Shown here: one piece after another, positions 1 to 9,356 of the stretch
Layout of the letters: the number at the start of each line of letters is the position of its first letter
Numbering within the stretch: the first letter of the stretch is position 1
Assembly (NCBI RefSeq): GCF_008033235.1
Contig: NZ_CP042432.1
Location: 496,001 to 560,000 of the forward strand
Length of the DNA stretch: 64,000 nt
Direction of reading: 5' to 3'
Origin: Anseongella ginsenosidimutans
Lineage (GTDB): Bacteria; Bacteroidota; Bacteroidia; Sphingobacteriales; Sphingobacteriaceae
The notes under the pieces: generated by a model
Database searches by the model: none
What the model was told of the DNA's origin: nothing
The model's input: the letters and a program-made list of their open reading frames with translations, nothing else
Position numbers and translations under genes: made by a program

Positions 1-64
1 ATTGCGCTACCCCGTTGGACAATAATTTAGTACCGTTAATTAACCGAAAAATTAAGCTCACTCC

Positions 65-643
65 ATGTCGCTGAAAGGCACCTTTGTTGCAAAAGAACTC
101 GCCTTATTCAGGGAAGTAAAAGCAGGTAGCGCCCCGGCTTTTAAACTTCTTTTCCTGCGGTATCACGAGAAGTTACATGCCTTTGTCCTGGCTCTTTCTT
201 CCGATCCTTTCCTGGCCGAAAAGTATTCGCAGGTCACGGGCCCCGACAAGGGAGTGATCCTTGAGATACGGAGGGAAAGAAGTATTGAGCTGGTCATGGA
301 GGGCTTCCGCTGGGATGATATTATGCGCTGGAAAGCCGGTCAGCTATTAGTCCGGCCCTTCAATGGCGAATATTTCCCCGGGCCGGGTTCTTACGACCTG
401 GACGGCGACGCGAATAACGACCTGGTACTTTATACCGGGGACAAACCCGCCGGAACCCCTGGTGTACAATACCTGGAACTGGGAAGCGACATAACGCTAG
501 AAAACGGGACAAGCGGAGGAAAGATCATTGTGAATCCGAATATAACCAAGGTGTTTAATGAAGACAGGGATTACCTGTACCCTATTCCCACTGAGGAGCT
601 TTTGCTGAACCCGAACCTCGATCAGAACCCCGGCTGGCAATAG
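65..643 (+). pseudogene. Chimeric remnant: ECF sigma factor N-terminus joined to SusD C-terminus
   Basis: The open frame encodes 192 residues from two unrelated families. Residues 1 to about 53 look like the start of an ECF sigma-70 factor (region 2: FREVKAGSAPAFKLLF, then YHEKLHAFV and DPFLAEK). From about residue 54 the protein is the C-terminal third of a SusD/RagB glycan-binding lipoprotein: RRERSIELVMEGFRWDDIMR, then the usual ending PIPTEELLLNPNLDQNPGW. The join is in frame at about base 224. There is no signal peptide or lipobox, so the SusD part could not reach the outer membrane, and the sigma part lacks region 4. The simplest reading is a deletion that removed the rest of a sigma/FecR/SusC/SusD locus, or an assembly misjoin. 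Neither half should work. The identity of both halves is fairly sure; the cause of the join is not. Confidence 0.75.
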
Positions 644-668
644 TGCTGTAAAAACCGGGTTTTTTCCG

Positions 669-676
669 TAATTTTG
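669..676 (+). promoter_or_regulatory. Putative -7 promoter element for mfd
   Basis: The octamer TAATTTTG fits the Bacteroidota -7 consensus TAnnTTTG. It ends only 8 bases before the mfd ATG, so the transcript would have almost no leader. No clear -33 TTTG is visible. Confidence 0.5.
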
Positions 677-684
677 CATCCGAA

Positions 685-3600
685 ATGCAGGACATTTCCG
701 GAATGCTAAAAGCCTATACCGCCGACAGGCGGACAGGCGAACTTTCATCGGCCCTGTCTAAGGCAAGGGCACGCGTTCATCTGAAAGGCCTTATCGGCTC
801 TTCAGATGCATGGGTAGCGTCTGCCCTTTTTCAGAGCGCCCCTTATACCGGGGTGTTCGTGCTGGCCGACCGCGAAGAAGCTACTTATTTTTTAAACGAC
901 CTGGAAAACATCGCGGGCAAAAAAGCCCTGTTCTTCCCGGCATCCTGCAGGAAGCCCTTTGATTTCAGCCTGCCTGACAGCTACGGCATTTTGCAGCGTA
1001 CCGACGCATTGAATGAGCTGCAGCAGGGCAATGCCCACCGGCTCATTGTGACCTACCCCGAAGCCCTGGGCGAAAAGGTGATCAGCCACCAGGCCCTCGA
1101 ACAAAACACCCTGGAAATTCGCCTGGGCGACAAGCTGGATATTGCTTTTGTGAATGAATTTCTTAGCGAATACGGCTTTGAGCGGGTTGATTTTGTCTAC
1201 GAAGCCGGCCAGTTTTCCATTCGGGGAGGGATCGTGGATGTCTTTTCTTTTTCACACGACCTGCCTTACCGGGTGGAATTCTTCGGCGATCAGGTGGAAA
1301 GCATCCGCAGTTTTGATATTGAGAGCCAGCTTTCGGAAAAAAAACTGGCCCGGATCACCATCGTGCCCAATATCCAGTCAGACCTGCTTAAAAACAATAA
1401 TACCTGCTTTACCGATTTTTTGGAACAGGAAGCTTTCTTCTGGTTCAAAGACGTGGAATTTTGCTTCGAGAGCCTTGAAAAGGGCACGAAAAAGGCCCGG
1501 GAAGCCTATAAAAAAACCGGTGCAGATGAAATAGCCGTTCATCCCGAATGGCTCGACCCTGATTCCCTTTATGAAGAAGCTAAGATCCTGCGGGGATTTA
1601 CGGAGCAATTCCGAACGGTCGAATTCGGGAAGCAATTCCATTATAAACCGAACGAGGTGCTGCAGTACCAGATGCAGCCCCAGCCCTCCTTCAACAAGGA
1701 TTTCGAATTTTTACGTCATACGCTGGTGAAAAACCAGGAGGCCGGGATCAGGAACCTGATCTTTACCGACAGCCCGCGCCAGAGCGAACGGCTTTATTCT
1801 ATCTTTAACGACCTGCCGGGAACGGAGAAAGATGCGCCTGTCCCGTTCAGCACGGTGCAGCTGGCTATGCGGGAAGGCTTTGTTGACCTGGACCTGCAGG
1901 TAGCCTGTTATACGGATCACCAGATCTTTGACCGTTATTATAAATACCGCCTGCGAAAAGGTTATTCACGCTCTCAGGCCATCACGCTGAAAGAACTCAG
2001 GGAACTGAAACCTGGCGACTTTATTACCCATATAGATCATGGCATCGGAAAATACGCCGGCCTGGAAAAATTCGAGAGTGACGGCAGGGTGCAGGAAATG
2101 ATCCGCCTGGTATACGCCGATAACGACCTGCTGTACGTCAACATCAATTCCCTTAACCGCATTTCCCGCTATACGGGAAAAGAAGGCACAGCCCCGAAAC
2201 TGCACAAGCTGGGAAGCGATACCTGGGATAAGCTGAAGACCAAGACAAAAAAAAAGGTTAAGGACATTGCCCGCGACCTGATCAAATTATATGCCCTGCG
2301 AAAATCCCAGGAGGGCTTTGGCTTCATGCCGGACACCTATCTTCAGGCCGAACTCGAAGCCTCCTTTATTTATGAAGATACGCCCGACCAGGAAAAGGCC
2401 AGCGCTGATGTAAAAAAAGACATGGAAGAGCCACATCCCATGGACCGCCTTATTTGCGGGGACGTGGGTTTCGGTAAAACTGAAATAGCGGTAAGGGCGG
2501 CTTTCAAGGCGGTGAACGATAGTAAGCAGGTAGCCATCCTGGTGCCTACCACCATCCTGGCGCTGCAGCATTACCGGACCTTCAGCGAACGCCTGAAGGG
2601 GCTTCCCTGCAATATCGATTATATCAACCGGTTTAAAAGTGCCAGGCAAATCCGGGAAACCCTTGAAAAAGTGGAAAACGGGAAAATCGACATTATCATC
2701 GGGACGCACCGCCTGGTAAGCAAGGACGTAAAATTCAAGGACCTGGGCTTGCTGATCGTTGATGAAGAACAAAAATTCGGGGTTACGGTCAAGGAAAAGC
2801 TGAAAAAGCTGCGGGTAAACGTGGACACGCTCACCCTGACGGCCACGCCGATTCCACGAACCCTTCACTTTTCACTGATGGGCGCGCGGGACCTGTCGAT
2901 CATCAGCACGCCTCCCCCCAACCGCCAGCCGGTAGTTACGGAACTTCATGTTTTTAACGAGACCCTGATCCGGGAAGGCATTGAGTTTGAAGTGGAACGC
3001 GGGGGCCAGGTGTTCTTCATCCATAATCGCATCAGCGATATACAGGAAATTGCCGGGCTGATCCGGCGGCTTTGCCCAGATGCAAAGGTAGCCGTAGGGC
3101 ATGGCCAGATGGAAGGAGAAGAACTTGAGAATATTATGCTCAACTTCATTGAAGGACGATACGATGTCCTGGTTTCCACGACCATCGTAGAGTCGGGGCT
3201 GGACGTACCAAACGCCAATACGATTTTCATCCATAATGCTCATTATTTCGGCCTGAGCGACCTGCATCAGATGCGCGGCCGTGTGGGGCGGTCGAACAAA
3301 AAAGCATTCTGTTACTTGCTGAGTCCTCCCCTTTCCACCCTTACCCCGGAAGCCCGTAAGCGCCTGAGCGCCATCGAGGAGTTCTCCGAACTGGGTAGCG
3401 GTTTTAATGTAGCTATGCGCGACCTGGACATCAGGGGAGCCGGCAACTTGCTGGGAGCCGAACAAAGCGGCTTTATTGCCGAGATCGGCTATGAAATGTA
3501 TCATAAAATACTGGATGAAGCCATCCAGGAACTCAAGGAGGAAGAATTCAAAGACCTCTTCAAGGATGAAAAACCGCGGCCATTTATCAGCTTTACCCAG

Positions 3601-4050
3601 GTAGATACCGATCAGGAAATGCATATTCCCGACGAATATGTTAGCAGCATAGCCGAACGCTATAATTTATACACTGAAATTTCCCGCATCGCGGACGAAA
3701 CTCAGCTGCAGGAATTTGCCGCCAAACTGGTGGACCGCTTCGGCCCGCTGCCTGCCCAGGTGGAGCAGTTATTTGACGCCATGCGTTTGCAATGGATAGC
3801 CCGGGAAACGGGTTTCGAGAAAATTTCCCTTAAAAACAATAAGCTGCGGGGGAGCTTTGTCAATGATCCCGCTTCCGGGTATTTTCAGTCGGAAAAATTC
3901 ATGCAGGTATTAAAATACGTTCAGAGCCACCCGCAGCGGTCCCGCCTGAAAGAAGGAAAAAAGGGCCTCAGCCTCACGTTTGACCACATTAATGACATTC
4001 ACGGGGCCATTGAACTGCTGGAAGAAGTAAATAACCCGGTGTATGCCTGA
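685..4050 (+). CDS. mfd: Transcription-repair coupling factor Mfd
   Basis: Mfd is a DNA translocase that removes RNA polymerase stalled at lesions and recruits UvrA for nucleotide excision repair. At 1121 residues it has the normal full length. The UvrB-like N-terminal part covers about residues 1-330. The RNA-polymerase-interacting CarD-like domain begins near residue 440 (KPGDFITHIDHGIGKY). The RecG-like helicase follows, with Walker A GDVGFGKTE at about 592-600, DEEQ at about 693-696, and the later motif QMRGRVGRS. The C-terminal TRCF domain covers roughly the last 150 residues. ATG 685 was chosen because a TAnnTTTG promoter lies just upstream; ATG 703 is the alternative. The last bases overlap the start of the NlpC/P60 gene, suggesting co-transcription. 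Confidence 0.97.
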   Translation: MQDISGMLKAYTADRRTGELSSALSKARARVHLKGLIGSSDAWVASALFQSAPYTGVFVLADREEATYFLNDLENIAGKKALFFPASCRKPFDFSLPDSYGILQRTDALNELQQGNAHRLIVTYPEALGEKVISHQALEQNTLEIRLGDKLDIAFVNEFLSEYGFERVDFVYEAGQFSIRGGIVDVFSFSHDLPYRVEFFGDQVESIRSFDIESQLSEKKLARITIVPNIQSDLLKNNNTCFTDFLEQEAFFWFKDVEFCFESLEKGTKKAREAYKKTGADEIAVHPEWLDPDSLYEEAKILRGFTEQFRTVEFGKQFHYKPNEVLQYQMQPQPSFNKDFEFLRHTLVKNQEAGIRNLIFTDSPRQSERLYSIFNDLPGTEKDAPVPFSTVQLAMREGFVDLDLQVACYTDHQIFDRYYKYRLRKGYSRSQAITLKELRELKPGDFITHIDHGIGKYAGLEKFESDGRVQEMIRLVYADNDLLYVNINSLNRISRYTGKEGTAPKLHKLGSDTWDKLKTKTKKKVKDIARDLIKLYALRKSQEGFGFMPDTYLQAELEASFIYEDTPDQEKASADVKKDMEEPHPMDRLICGDVGFGKTEIAVRAAFKAVNDSKQVAILVPTTILALQHYRTFSERLKGLPCNIDYINRFKSARQIRETLEKVENGKIDIIIGTHRLVSKDVKFKDLGLLIVDEEQKFGVTVKEKLKKLRVNVDTLTLTATPIPRTLHFSLMGARDLSIISTPPPNRQPVVTELHVFNETLIREGIEFEVERGGQVFFIHNRISDIQEIAGLIRRLCPDAKVAVGHGQMEGEELENIMLNFIEGRYDVLVSTTIVESGLDVPNANTIFIHNAHYFGLSDLHQMRGRVGRSNKKAFCYLLSPPLSTLTPEARKRLSAIEEFSELGSGFNVAMRDLDIRGAGNLLGAEQSGFIAEIGYEMYHKILDEAIQELKEEEFKDLFKDEKPRPFISFTQVDTDQEMHIPDEYVSSIAERYNLYTEISRIADETQLQEFAAKLVDRFGPLPAQVEQLFDAMRLQWIARETGFEKISLKNNKLRGSFVNDPASGYFQSEKFMQVLKYVQSHPQRSRLKEGKKGLSLTFDHINDIHGAIELLEEVNNPVYA

Positions 4051-4597
4051 ATCTCTGATGAGCCTTCAACAAAAGGGAAATCTTCCCTTGTTCTGCCTCC
4101 TGCTCCTGACCGCGTTCTTCTTTACTTCCTGCGGTACAGCCAGGAAAGCGGGGCGGGCTTCAGCCGCAAAGCCCCGGGAGGCCGGTAAAAGCGATCCTTC
4201 CGCATCTGCGGAGATCAACCATATGCTTGATTTCGCCAGGGAGTATATTGGCATAAAGTACCGGTATGGAGGCAATACGCCCCGCGAAGGCTTTGACTGT
4301 TCAGGCTTCGCCTGCTTTGTATTCAATGAGTTCGGGGTACAGCTACCCCGGGTAAGCGCCGATATGTCAAAAGCAGGCAGGTACGTGGGAAAAAACGAAC
4401 TGGAAAAGGGTGACCTGGTTTTCTTTGCCACCGGTTCCACCAGGCGCATCAATCACGTAGGCATCGTGATAGAAACCCGGCCGAATGTCCTGATGATCCA
4501 CTCTTCCAGTTCAAAAGGTATCCGCCTGGACGACATCAACAGCGAATATTACCGGAATCGCTATGTTACTTCCAGGAGGGTCGACCTGGACCAGTGA
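4043..4597 (+). CDS. NlpC/P60 family lipoprotein peptidase
   Basis: A predicted cell-wall gamma-D-glutamyl-diaminopimelate endopeptidase, anchored as a lipoprotein. The N-terminus has a hydrophobic stretch ending in the lipobox-like TSC. The NlpC/P60 domain covers about residues 55-180 with the full catalytic set: Cys86 in FDCSG, His138 in NHVGIV and His153 in MIHSSSS. The first ATG overlaps the mfd stop by 8 bases; ATG 4058 would give a shorter signal peptide and is equally plausible. Its position after mfd suggests an operon with no obvious functional link. Family assignment is secure; the substrate is inferred from the family. Confidence 0.92.
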   Translation: MPESLMSLQQKGNLPLFCLLLLTAFFFTSCGTARKAGRASAAKPREAGKSDPSASAEINHMLDFAREYIGIKYRYGGNTPREGFDCSGFACFVFNEFGVQLPRVSADMSKAGRYVGKNELEKGDLVFFATGSTRRINHVGIVIETRPNVLMIHSSSSKGIRLDDINSEYYRNRYVTSRRVDLDQ

Positions 4598-4790
4598 ACC
4601 AGCAGGGGTTCTACCGCCCGGTCACAGATCCCGGATTGCCATAGTTTTGCTACCACGATAAAGATAATATCCTGTGCAGCATTCTTTAATAATTTCATAA
4701 AACACCTGTACGTTTTTGAGCGCGAAATCGCTACGTTGAACAAAAATTTCTTTCCGGCCGCTGATGCGGGATAGCAGCCGCCGAAGATCG

Positions 4791-4836
4791 GGAAGCCTGC
4801 CGCCGCTGATACCGGAAGCCTGCCGCCGCTGATACC
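4791..4836. repeat. Tandem 23-bp direct repeat, two copies
   Basis: The 23-base unit beginning GGAAGCCTGCCGCCGCTGAT occurs twice back to back (4791-4813, 4814-4836), followed by a partial third copy. It lies between the convergent NlpC/P60 and repeat-protein genes. No gene is seen in 4598-4869. Confidence 0.8.
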
Positions 4837-4869
4837 GGAAGGCCGCCGCCGAAGCTATCGGGCATCCGC

Positions 4870-5973
4870 TTAAAGAATGAATTGAATACCCGCCGAAGCG
4901 CCGACATACCATTGACGTAAATGCCCGTCGCCGTATCCGTTCTCCCAAAGCGGATCCTTAAAGAGGTCTTTCCCTTCCTGCATGTCGCTATCCACGAAAT
5001 TCAGCGACGGCCCTGCAAAGACCTCGATACGCTCCGACACTTTCAGGGCGGGCAGAATATGCAGGGAATACTTTGAATACTCTCCTTCATGAAAATCGTC
5101 CAGCACCAGGCTTTTTAGCTCCGTATTAAGCCGGAAACGGTCGGAGAAAGCAAAATGCGCGCCAAGGCCGGCGCCGAGTGCATACAAATCCCCCTCGCTT
5201 TTAAGATTATAGCCTATTTCCAGGATGCCGTACAATACTCTTCCGCCCGAACGGAAAGAAGCAAGCAGATTAAAGGTTTCATCGGTAGAGATCCCGATGG
5301 ACTTTTCGCCGTTCTTAATGAAGTTAAGGATGGCTACCGGGTAATCGCTGCTGTCCGCTATGTTGATGATCCCGGCGAACTGCAGGCCTTTTACTTTTTT
5401 AGCCACGTTCACCACACCGGCAAACTGGGAACCGTTTACATCCCTGGCTTTATTCATCACCCCCGCGAATTGCAGGCCGTCAGCATCCCCGGCATAATTC
5501 ATCACTCCTCCGAACTGGATCCCCTGCAGTTGATCGCCGGTATGGTTGTAGACGCCGGCAAACTGCATTCCTTTTGTTTGTTTGCCCACATAATTACTAA
5601 CGCCTGCGAATTGGAGGCCTGCTGCCTGTTCCCTGATCACGGTGGACACGCCGGAGAGTACAAAAGCGTTTTCCGCTTTGGAAAGCCCCATGAGCAGGTG
5701 AAAGGAAAAATCATTGCTGTACATGGGAGCTTGCCTTCCGTTGGTACTTAAGGGATACAGTAAACCAAGGTGCATCCTGCTGTGCAGCCGCTCAGCGTCT
5801 TGTTCCGGTAACTGCTGCCCGGACGGCGCCCGGGAGACGCTCCCGGCCTGCCCCTTCAGGGATGATTCCCGAGTGGACAATCCCTGCTGAGCGTTTGCTG
5901 CGAAAGCCGTCCCAATTGTGAGTAGCAGGCAAATGCCTTTTTTTAGTTGTTTTGCATGAAAGAAACTGTTCAT
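4870..5973 (-). CDS. Secreted surface-repeat protein (LA_2272-type repeats)
   Basis: A 367-residue protein with a signal peptide (KKGICLLLTIGTAFAANA) and, at about residues 113-210, six repeats of about 16 residues of the pattern GxQFAGVxNxA, for example GLQFAGVMNKARDVNG. This resembles the surface repeat named after Leptospira LA_2272. The C-terminal 150 residues alternate polar and hydrophobic residues and probably form a beta-barrel. ATG 5973 was chosen over an upstream TTG because it places the signal peptide at the start. It is the last gene of the sigma/FecR/STN cassette and a paralogue of the gene before it. Location at the outer membrane is inferred; the function is unknown. Confidence 0.75.
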   Translation of the reverse strand: MNSFFHAKQLKKGICLLLTIGTAFAANAQQGLSTRESSLKGQAGSVSRAPSGQQLPEQDAERLHSRMHLGLLYPLSTNGRQAPMYSNDFSFHLLMGLSKAENAFVLSGVSTVIREQAAGLQFAGVSNYVGKQTKGMQFAGVYNHTGDQLQGIQFGGVMNYAGDADGLQFAGVMNKARDVNGSQFAGVVNVAKKVKGLQFAGIINIADSSDYPVAILNFIKNGEKSIGISTDETFNLLASFRSGGRVLYGILEIGYNLKSEGDLYALGAGLGAHFAFSDRFRLNTELKSLVLDDFHEGEYSKYSLHILPALKVSERIEVFAGPSLNFVDSDMQEGKDLFKDPLWENGYGDGHLRQWYVGASAGIQFIL

Positions 5974-6044
5974 ATCTTGTTTTTGCAGATAGGACAACCG
6001 GGGCAGGCCCTACCCCTATGCAAACGGAGATTATCTTTGGAATT

Positions 6045-7625
6045 TTAAAGAGGCCGGAGAATGCTTATCCCTGCTTTCCAGCCAATCCAGCCTCGCAGCC
6101 CGTGTCCGTTCAGGCCGAAGCTGCCCCGGCGGGCCGAGGGAATAAAGCCGTACCCGTCCACGGGACTGCCCTGGTTGGAGTTCCAGATATTGAAGGAAGG
6201 CCCCGCAAAAACATGAATTTTTTTTGCCGCCCGGTAATGCAGCCCCAGGTTGAACCGGTATAACTGATTATTATAAATTGAACTGCCCTGGTAGACTTCC
6301 TGGAACAGAAGCTCCGGCTGAAGAGAGAAGCCATGCTTCAGCAAAAGCTCCTTTCCGAAACCGGCGCCGTATGCATACAATTTCCGCGGGCCCGGAGTGA
6401 TACCGCCCTGCAGGATCGCGAATATTTTTGAGGTTCCGCTTTTAAAGGCCAGGTTCGCCTGGAGGGATTCATTGGTAAAAAGGCTGACGCGCAGGAAGCC
6501 GCTTTTCCTGATGATATTCACCAGACCAATGCTATATCCGGCAGAGCTGTCCGCAATATTCACAATCCCCACCTGCACGCCTTTTAATTGCCCGGCATAA
6601 TTCACCGCTCCGGCAAGCTGCACACCTTCCACGATGCCGCGGGTAATATTCACCGCCCCGCCTATCTGCACGCCTTTAACGGAACCAAGTACAGTATTAT
6701 GTGCCCCGGCGGCCTGCAGCCCTCTTACTGAGCCGCCCACGATATTAAAAGCTCCGGCAAGCTGCACATGCTCCACGCTTTTTTTATTCATATTGAAAAC
6801 GCCCGCCATTTCCATCCCGTCCACTCCCGCCGTATAGCCTCCAATCAGGTTGATCGAAACCCTGTTCACCACCTGGGCGCTCATCCGGCCCTGGGAACTC
6901 AGGCCAGGGGTAAGGGAGGCTTGCACCGGGCTTTCCGTAAAGAATTCCCGCAGGTTCAGGCTTTGGACACGCTGCCTGGAAGAGAGAAGGAACATGCCCA
7001 GGCCGGTTCTTTCCACGTCCCCGTTTTCGTCCTGGCCTGAAAACCATTTGCCCGGCTTGCGGCCTTGCTTTTTGCCCGGGAGTACGACCACGCCCTGAAG
7101 CTGGATGAACATCGTCGTATCTTCGTACAATGCCTTGCTGGCCGTAAGCGCTACCGTCTTATAGCGATCCCTGACCCGGAGCAGGAAACGACCTTTTTCA
7201 TCGGTCAGGGTGGCCAGCAATAGCTGCCTCTCGTACACGCTGGCGTCCGGAAGGCCCGTGCCTGTGCTGGGATCAGTTACGACCCCGCTAACCAGGTAGG
7301 TATTTCCCCGCTCGCTGATATCCTCCAGGGTCAGGGCCAGCGTGTGCCCGCGGGGACGGAGAATTATATAGTTCCCCGCTTCCAGGTATTCAAGGGGCCT
7401 GCTCAGTACCAGGTCTAGGACCTCTTCTACCGTTTTATTCCTGGCGGAAAGGCTTACCAGGCTGTCTTCAGGAAGCGCTTCGCTGTTATAGGAAAAATTG
7501 AATCCTCCCTGCCGGCCCGTCTCTTTGAGCAGCCGGCCAAGTGGCATGTTTTGCGCCTCAAAAGAAACTGTTTTTTCCAGCAGGGATTGTGCTGATGCCC
7601 TTTCGGGGCAAAAGCAGGCAGCCAA
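6045..7625 (-). CDS. STN and carboxypeptidase-regulatory domain protein with LA_2272-type repeats
   Basis: A mosaic protein. After a signal peptide comes an STN domain (about residues 18-70, beginning VSFEAQNMPLGRLLKET), the periplasmic module by which TonB receptors contact FecR anti-sigma factors. A CarboxypepD_reg-like beta-sandwich follows (about 85-165, VSGVVTDPSTGTGLPDASV). About six 16-residue repeats, such as VEGVQLAGAVNYAGQ, lie at about 262-375, and the C-terminus is beta-rich. There is no TonB plug or 22-strand barrel. The annotated TTG start leaves only half a signal peptide. The frame is open upstream and an ATT codon at 7659-7661 would begin MKTIIRFLYIITLAACF, overlapping the FecR stop by 13 bases, so the real start is probably there. 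It likely signals to the neighbouring FecR (inference). Confidence 0.8.
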   Translation of the reverse strand: MAACFCPERASAQSLLEKTVSFEAQNMPLGRLLKETGRQGGFNFSYNSEALPEDSLVSLSARNKTVEEVLDLVLSRPLEYLEAGNYIILRPRGHTLALTLEDISERGNTYLVSGVVTDPSTGTGLPDASVYERQLLLATLTDEKGRFLLRVRDRYKTVALTASKALYEDTTMFIQLQGVVVLPGKKQGRKPGKWFSGQDENGDVERTGLGMFLLSSRQRVQSLNLREFFTESPVQASLTPGLSSQGRMSAQVVNRVSINLIGGYTAGVDGMEMAGVFNMNKKSVEHVQLAGAFNIVGGSVRGLQAAGAHNTVLGSVKGVQIGGAVNITRGIVEGVQLAGAVNYAGQLKGVQVGIVNIADSSAGYSIGLVNIIRKSGFLRVSLFTNESLQANLAFKSGTSKIFAILQGGITPGPRKLYAYGAGFGKELLLKHGFSLQPELLFQEVYQGSSIYNNQLYRFNLGLHYRAAKKIHVFAGPSFNIWNSNQGSPVDGYGFIPSARRGSFGLNGHGLRGWIGWKAGISILRPL

Positions 7626-7648
7626 TGTAATAATGTACAGGAAACGTA

Positions 7649-8719
7649 TTATCGTTTTAATATGATTTGTTTTTCTTCGTATTGGACAGTTATATCAAAC
7701 GTATCAGCGATCACCTCCAGTATACGCTCTAATGATTCATTATCAAATTCAGTAGTAATGGTCAGTCGCTGCAGGGACTTATCAGGGATTACGATATGAA
7801 CACCGTAAGCTTCATTCAAGGTATTTATCAGCTCCTGCAGCGGGGTGGCGCGGCAGACAAATTTATTCGTTCTATAATATTTATACAGGGCGCCGCCGGT
7901 GTGCTGCTTTACCAGCTCTTCGTTTTCATTACTGCTTACCGCTTTTTCTCCGGGCCGCAAATCGATCCGGCTGCTGCCCCGGCTTACATGGACGCTGCCT
8001 GTTTCCACGATCACTTCTGTTACTCCGTTCCGGCTTTTAACGTTAAAGGAAGTGCCGGTAACTTCGACCTTCAAGTCATTTACGCTAATAATAAACGGTT
8101 TGCTTTTGTCCGGCTCCACGTTAAAGAATGCCTCCCCCTCTAAGGAAACAAGGCGATCCGTCCCCCTGAATTTCCGGGGGAAAGAAATCAGGGAGTTTTT
8201 ATTCAGCGTTACCAGCGAACCGTCCGGCAGCATTTCTTCCCGCACCTGCTGTTCCGAAGCCAGTTCCACCATCGCAGGAAAGCGGTTTTCCTGCAGCAGG
8301 TACCGGGCCAGCCAGCCCGCGCTGATCAAGAGCGCCAGGGCGGCCGCGGCCTTCAGCCAGCGGGGTGCGGACCCGGCCGGACGCAGGGAACGTATTTTTT
8401 CCGTTGGGGTGCTGACTTCTTCCCGGAGAGTCCGGAGAGTTTTCCGCTCCCGCGTGCTTTCATTCCACCGCAGCCAGGCTTTTTCTTGTTGCTGACCGGT
8501 TTCCTCCTGTTGCTTCACCCGATGGCGAAACCGCTCCCAGGCGGCCTGTTCATCGGGGGAGTTGTGCAAAGCGAGGTTTTCACTTTCGTTCCATATCCGT
8601 TCCAATTGGGAATAGTAGAGCGCGTTCTTTTCATTCTTTCCCAGCCATTCCTCTACACGAAGGCGTTCCTGCATATCCGCCTCGCCGGCAAGGTATTTTA
8701 CAAGTAGATCATCATTCAT
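7649..8719 (-). CDS. FecR-family anti-sigma factor
   Basis: An inner-membrane anti-sigma factor of 356 residues. The N-terminal cytoplasmic part should hold the sigma factor. A single transmembrane helix sits at about residues 120-143 (WLKAAAALALLISAGWLARYLL region). The periplasmic FecR domain follows (LPDGSLVTLNKNSLISFP, then EGEAFFNV), and a C-terminal DUF4974 domain begins near FVCRATPLQELI. It lies 16 bases downstream of the ECF sigma gene and directly upstream of the STN-domain gene, the order expected for a cell-surface signalling cassette. Function is assigned from family and context. Confidence 0.93.
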   Translation of the reverse strand: MNDDLLVKYLAGEADMQERLRVEEWLGKNEKNALYYSQLERIWNESENLALHNSPDEQAAWERFRHRVKQQEETGQQQEKAWLRWNESTRERKTLRTLREEVSTPTEKIRSLRPAGSAPRWLKAAAALALLISAGWLARYLLQENRFPAMVELASEQQVREEMLPDGSLVTLNKNSLISFPRKFRGTDRLVSLEGEAFFNVEPDKSKPFIISVNDLKVEVTGTSFNVKSRNGVTEVIVETGSVHVSRGSSRIDLRPGEKAVSSNENEELVKQHTGGALYKYYRTNKFVCRATPLQELINTLNEAYGVHIVIPDKSLQRLTITTEFDNESLERILEVIADTFDITVQYEEKQIILKR

Positions 8720-8735
8720 AACAAGCCTCCTTTCT

Positions 8736-9356
8736 TCATCTCATTAGGTTCAGCAACAGGAAAAGCAGGGGTAAAAACTCCGCAAGCTTTACCCGCATCA
8801 GTTTCAGGGCCTTACCCATCTGGTTTTCTACTGTTTTAACCGATATTCCCAGCTCAGCCGCAATTTCCTTGTATTTAAGCTGTTCAAACCGGCTTAACCG
8901 GAAAACGGCGCCGCACTGCGGCGGCAATTCATCCAACGTTTCCCTGATACGAGCGCGGAGTTCCCCGGCGGCAAGCTGCCTGTCTGCCGGAAATTCGTTG
9001 CGTTCCGCACGGGCTGTATAATGTACCTGGTAAGCTGCTCTCACCTTCAGGTGCTTAAGATAATTCAAGCTTTCATTACGAACAGCCCGGTATAAGTAGG
9101 CTTTCAGGGAGCCTTCAATCACCAGCCGTTCTTTTTTATTCCAGATATTGAAAAATACCCGCTGCACCATTTCCTCCGCCGCCGGATCGTCTTTCAGCAT
9201 GGTAAAGGCATAGGCGTGCAGGGGCTTAAAAAAAGCCTTGAACACCTGCTCGAAAGCACGCTCATTACCGTCCTGCAGCAGCTGGACAACAGCGGTGTCG
9301 CTATATTCCACGTTAAGGGTTTGCAAATTTTCGCTAAATATACAACACTGAGACAA
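8736..9356 (-). CDS. ECF RNA polymerase sigma factor
   Basis: An ECF sigma-70 factor of about 190-206 residues. Region 2 carries ERAFEQVFKAFFKPLHAYAF and AEEMVQRVFFNIW; region 4 carries LPPQCGAVFRLSRFE followed by the helix-turn-helix YKEIAAELGISVKTVENQM. It heads the operon with FecR and the two repeat proteins. The track start is a TTG at 9356. A GTG at 9306-9308 (VEYSDTAVVQLL) would match the usual length of the family better, so the first 16 residues are doubtful. It resembles the N-terminal fragment in the chimera at the window start only at family level. Confidence 0.92.
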   Translation of the reverse strand: MSQCCIFSENLQTLNVEYSDTAVVQLLQDGNERAFEQVFKAFFKPLHAYAFTMLKDDPAAEEMVQRVFFNIWNKKERLVIEGSLKAYLYRAVRNESLNYLKHLKVRAAYQVHYTARAERNEFPADRQLAAGELRARIRETLDELPPQCGAVFRLSRFEQLKYKEIAAELGISVKTVENQMGKALKLMRVKLAEFLPLLFLLLNLMR

